Source of the DNA: an uncultured Treponema sp.
GTDB lineage: Bacteria > Spirochaetota > Spirochaetia > Treponematales > Treponemataceae
Reading direction: 5' to 3'
Length of the DNA: 50,150 nucleotides
Assembly (NCBI GenBank): GCA_937915735.1
Contig: CALGGS010000013.1
Coordinates: 1-50,150 of the forward strand
Part shown: positions 49,949-50,150 of the stretch, piece after piece
Layout: the number at the start of each line of letters is the position of its first letter
Position numbering within the stretch: position 1 is the first letter of the stretch
Made by a program: the position numbers and the translations under genes
The notes under the pieces: generated by a model
Seen by the model: the letters and a program-made list of their open reading frames with translations, nothing else
Databases searched by the model: none
What the model was told of the DNA's origin: nothing

Positions 49949-50150
49949 TTATTTTCCAAAGTCTATTTCTATGATGAAATGTTTCTCTCTCTTTTCTGGT
50001 GGAGGAAGTTGCATGTAGTCACCATAAAGAGCAGAAAGATAGACATCGTAATTATTCGGAATATTTGATTCAATTCCTTCAAAAAAATGTTTTGAAGGAG
50101 GAAAGAAAACCGAACGGGGCTGAATCTCTCCAAAATAATGTTTCCGACCA
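49949..50150 (-). CDS. LicD-family protein, C-terminal part (cut by window edge)
   Basis: The last 67 codons run off the window. They read GRKHYFGEIQPRSVFFPPSK, a middle with NNYDVYLSALYGDYMQLPPP and a tail REKHFIIEIDFGK. The pattern NYDxYLxxLYGDYMxLPP is characteristic of LicD/Fukutin-type nucleotidyl/phosphotransferases, which add phosphocholine or similar groups to glycans. It leads into the GT2 gene with a 3-bp gap. The identification rests on this C-terminal motif alone. Confidence 0.8.
   Translation of the reverse strand, partial: GRKHYFGEIQPRSVFFPPSKHFFEGIESNIPNNYDVYLSALYGDYMQLPPPEKREKHFIIEIDFGK

Overview
The window comes from a spirochaete, almost certainly a treponeme, probably host- or gut-associated. 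The evidence is the gene order rpsB-tsf-frr-uppS-cdsA-dxr without pyrH, many spirochaete-style lipoproteins with loose lipoboxes, an LolA-like/FtsX-like envelope set, a LicD/GT2 glycan locus with poly-G tracts, and moderate A+T. Genus is inferred from protein resemblance and order; I ran no search.

Layout. 1-6085 (+): the 5' half of a tRNA-Arg (minus strand), maf, then translation and envelope genes rpsB, tsf, frr, uppS, cdsA and dxr. Their gaps carry several unrelated palindromes. 6064-7357 (-): a dCMP-deaminase-like gene and a formate/nitrite channel. 7473-22714 (-): one tightly packed run of about 15 kb encoding a reduced type II secretion system (secretin GspD, ATPase GspE, platform GspF, pseudopilin GspG, and small inner-membrane or pseudopilin-like proteins). 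It continues into two lipoproteins, a clostripain-type (C11) protease lipoprotein and a 2,073-residue Rhs/YD-repeat protein with a distinct C-terminal domain. 22978-25770 (+): an EAL phosphodiesterase with a decayed GGDEF domain, and hisS.

26223-30814 (-): ruvA and ruvB with a complete cytosine-methyltransferase/endonuclease cassette lodged between them, followed by a MutT-type Nudix hydrolase and an SH3-like lipoprotein. 30896-31621 (+): an ABC ATPase. 31649-38657 (-): topA, two FtsX-like permeases, a LolA-like periplasmic protein and a probable outer-membrane protein. The ATPase faces this operon convergently and probably powers it. 38744-42478 (-): a secreted repeat-rich protein and an HtrA-like lipoprotein protease. 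42479-43619 is a scar region with palindromes, a terminator, a copy of the 3' tip of the neighbouring dehydratase gene, and an AAA_14/DUF4143 ATPase gene that has lost its ATPase domain.

43620-50150 (-): a surface-glycan locus with a LicD-like C-terminus, a GT2 glycosyltransferase, three acyltransferase-like genes, an initiating sugar-phosphate transferase, a DegT aminotransferase and a UDP-sugar 4,6-dehydratase. Two neighbouring acyltransferase-like genes are each broken by a single-base frame error exactly at a poly-G tract (G8 and G7). In each, removing one G restores a full-length protein. This looks like a pair of phase-variation switches on glycan decoration.

The strongest candidates for something new are the T2SS-C11-Rhs operon, the double poly-G switch, the ruvA-[RM]-ruvB arrangement, and promoters placed so close to ATG that several mRNAs (ruvA, the ABC ATPase, hisS) should be leaderless.
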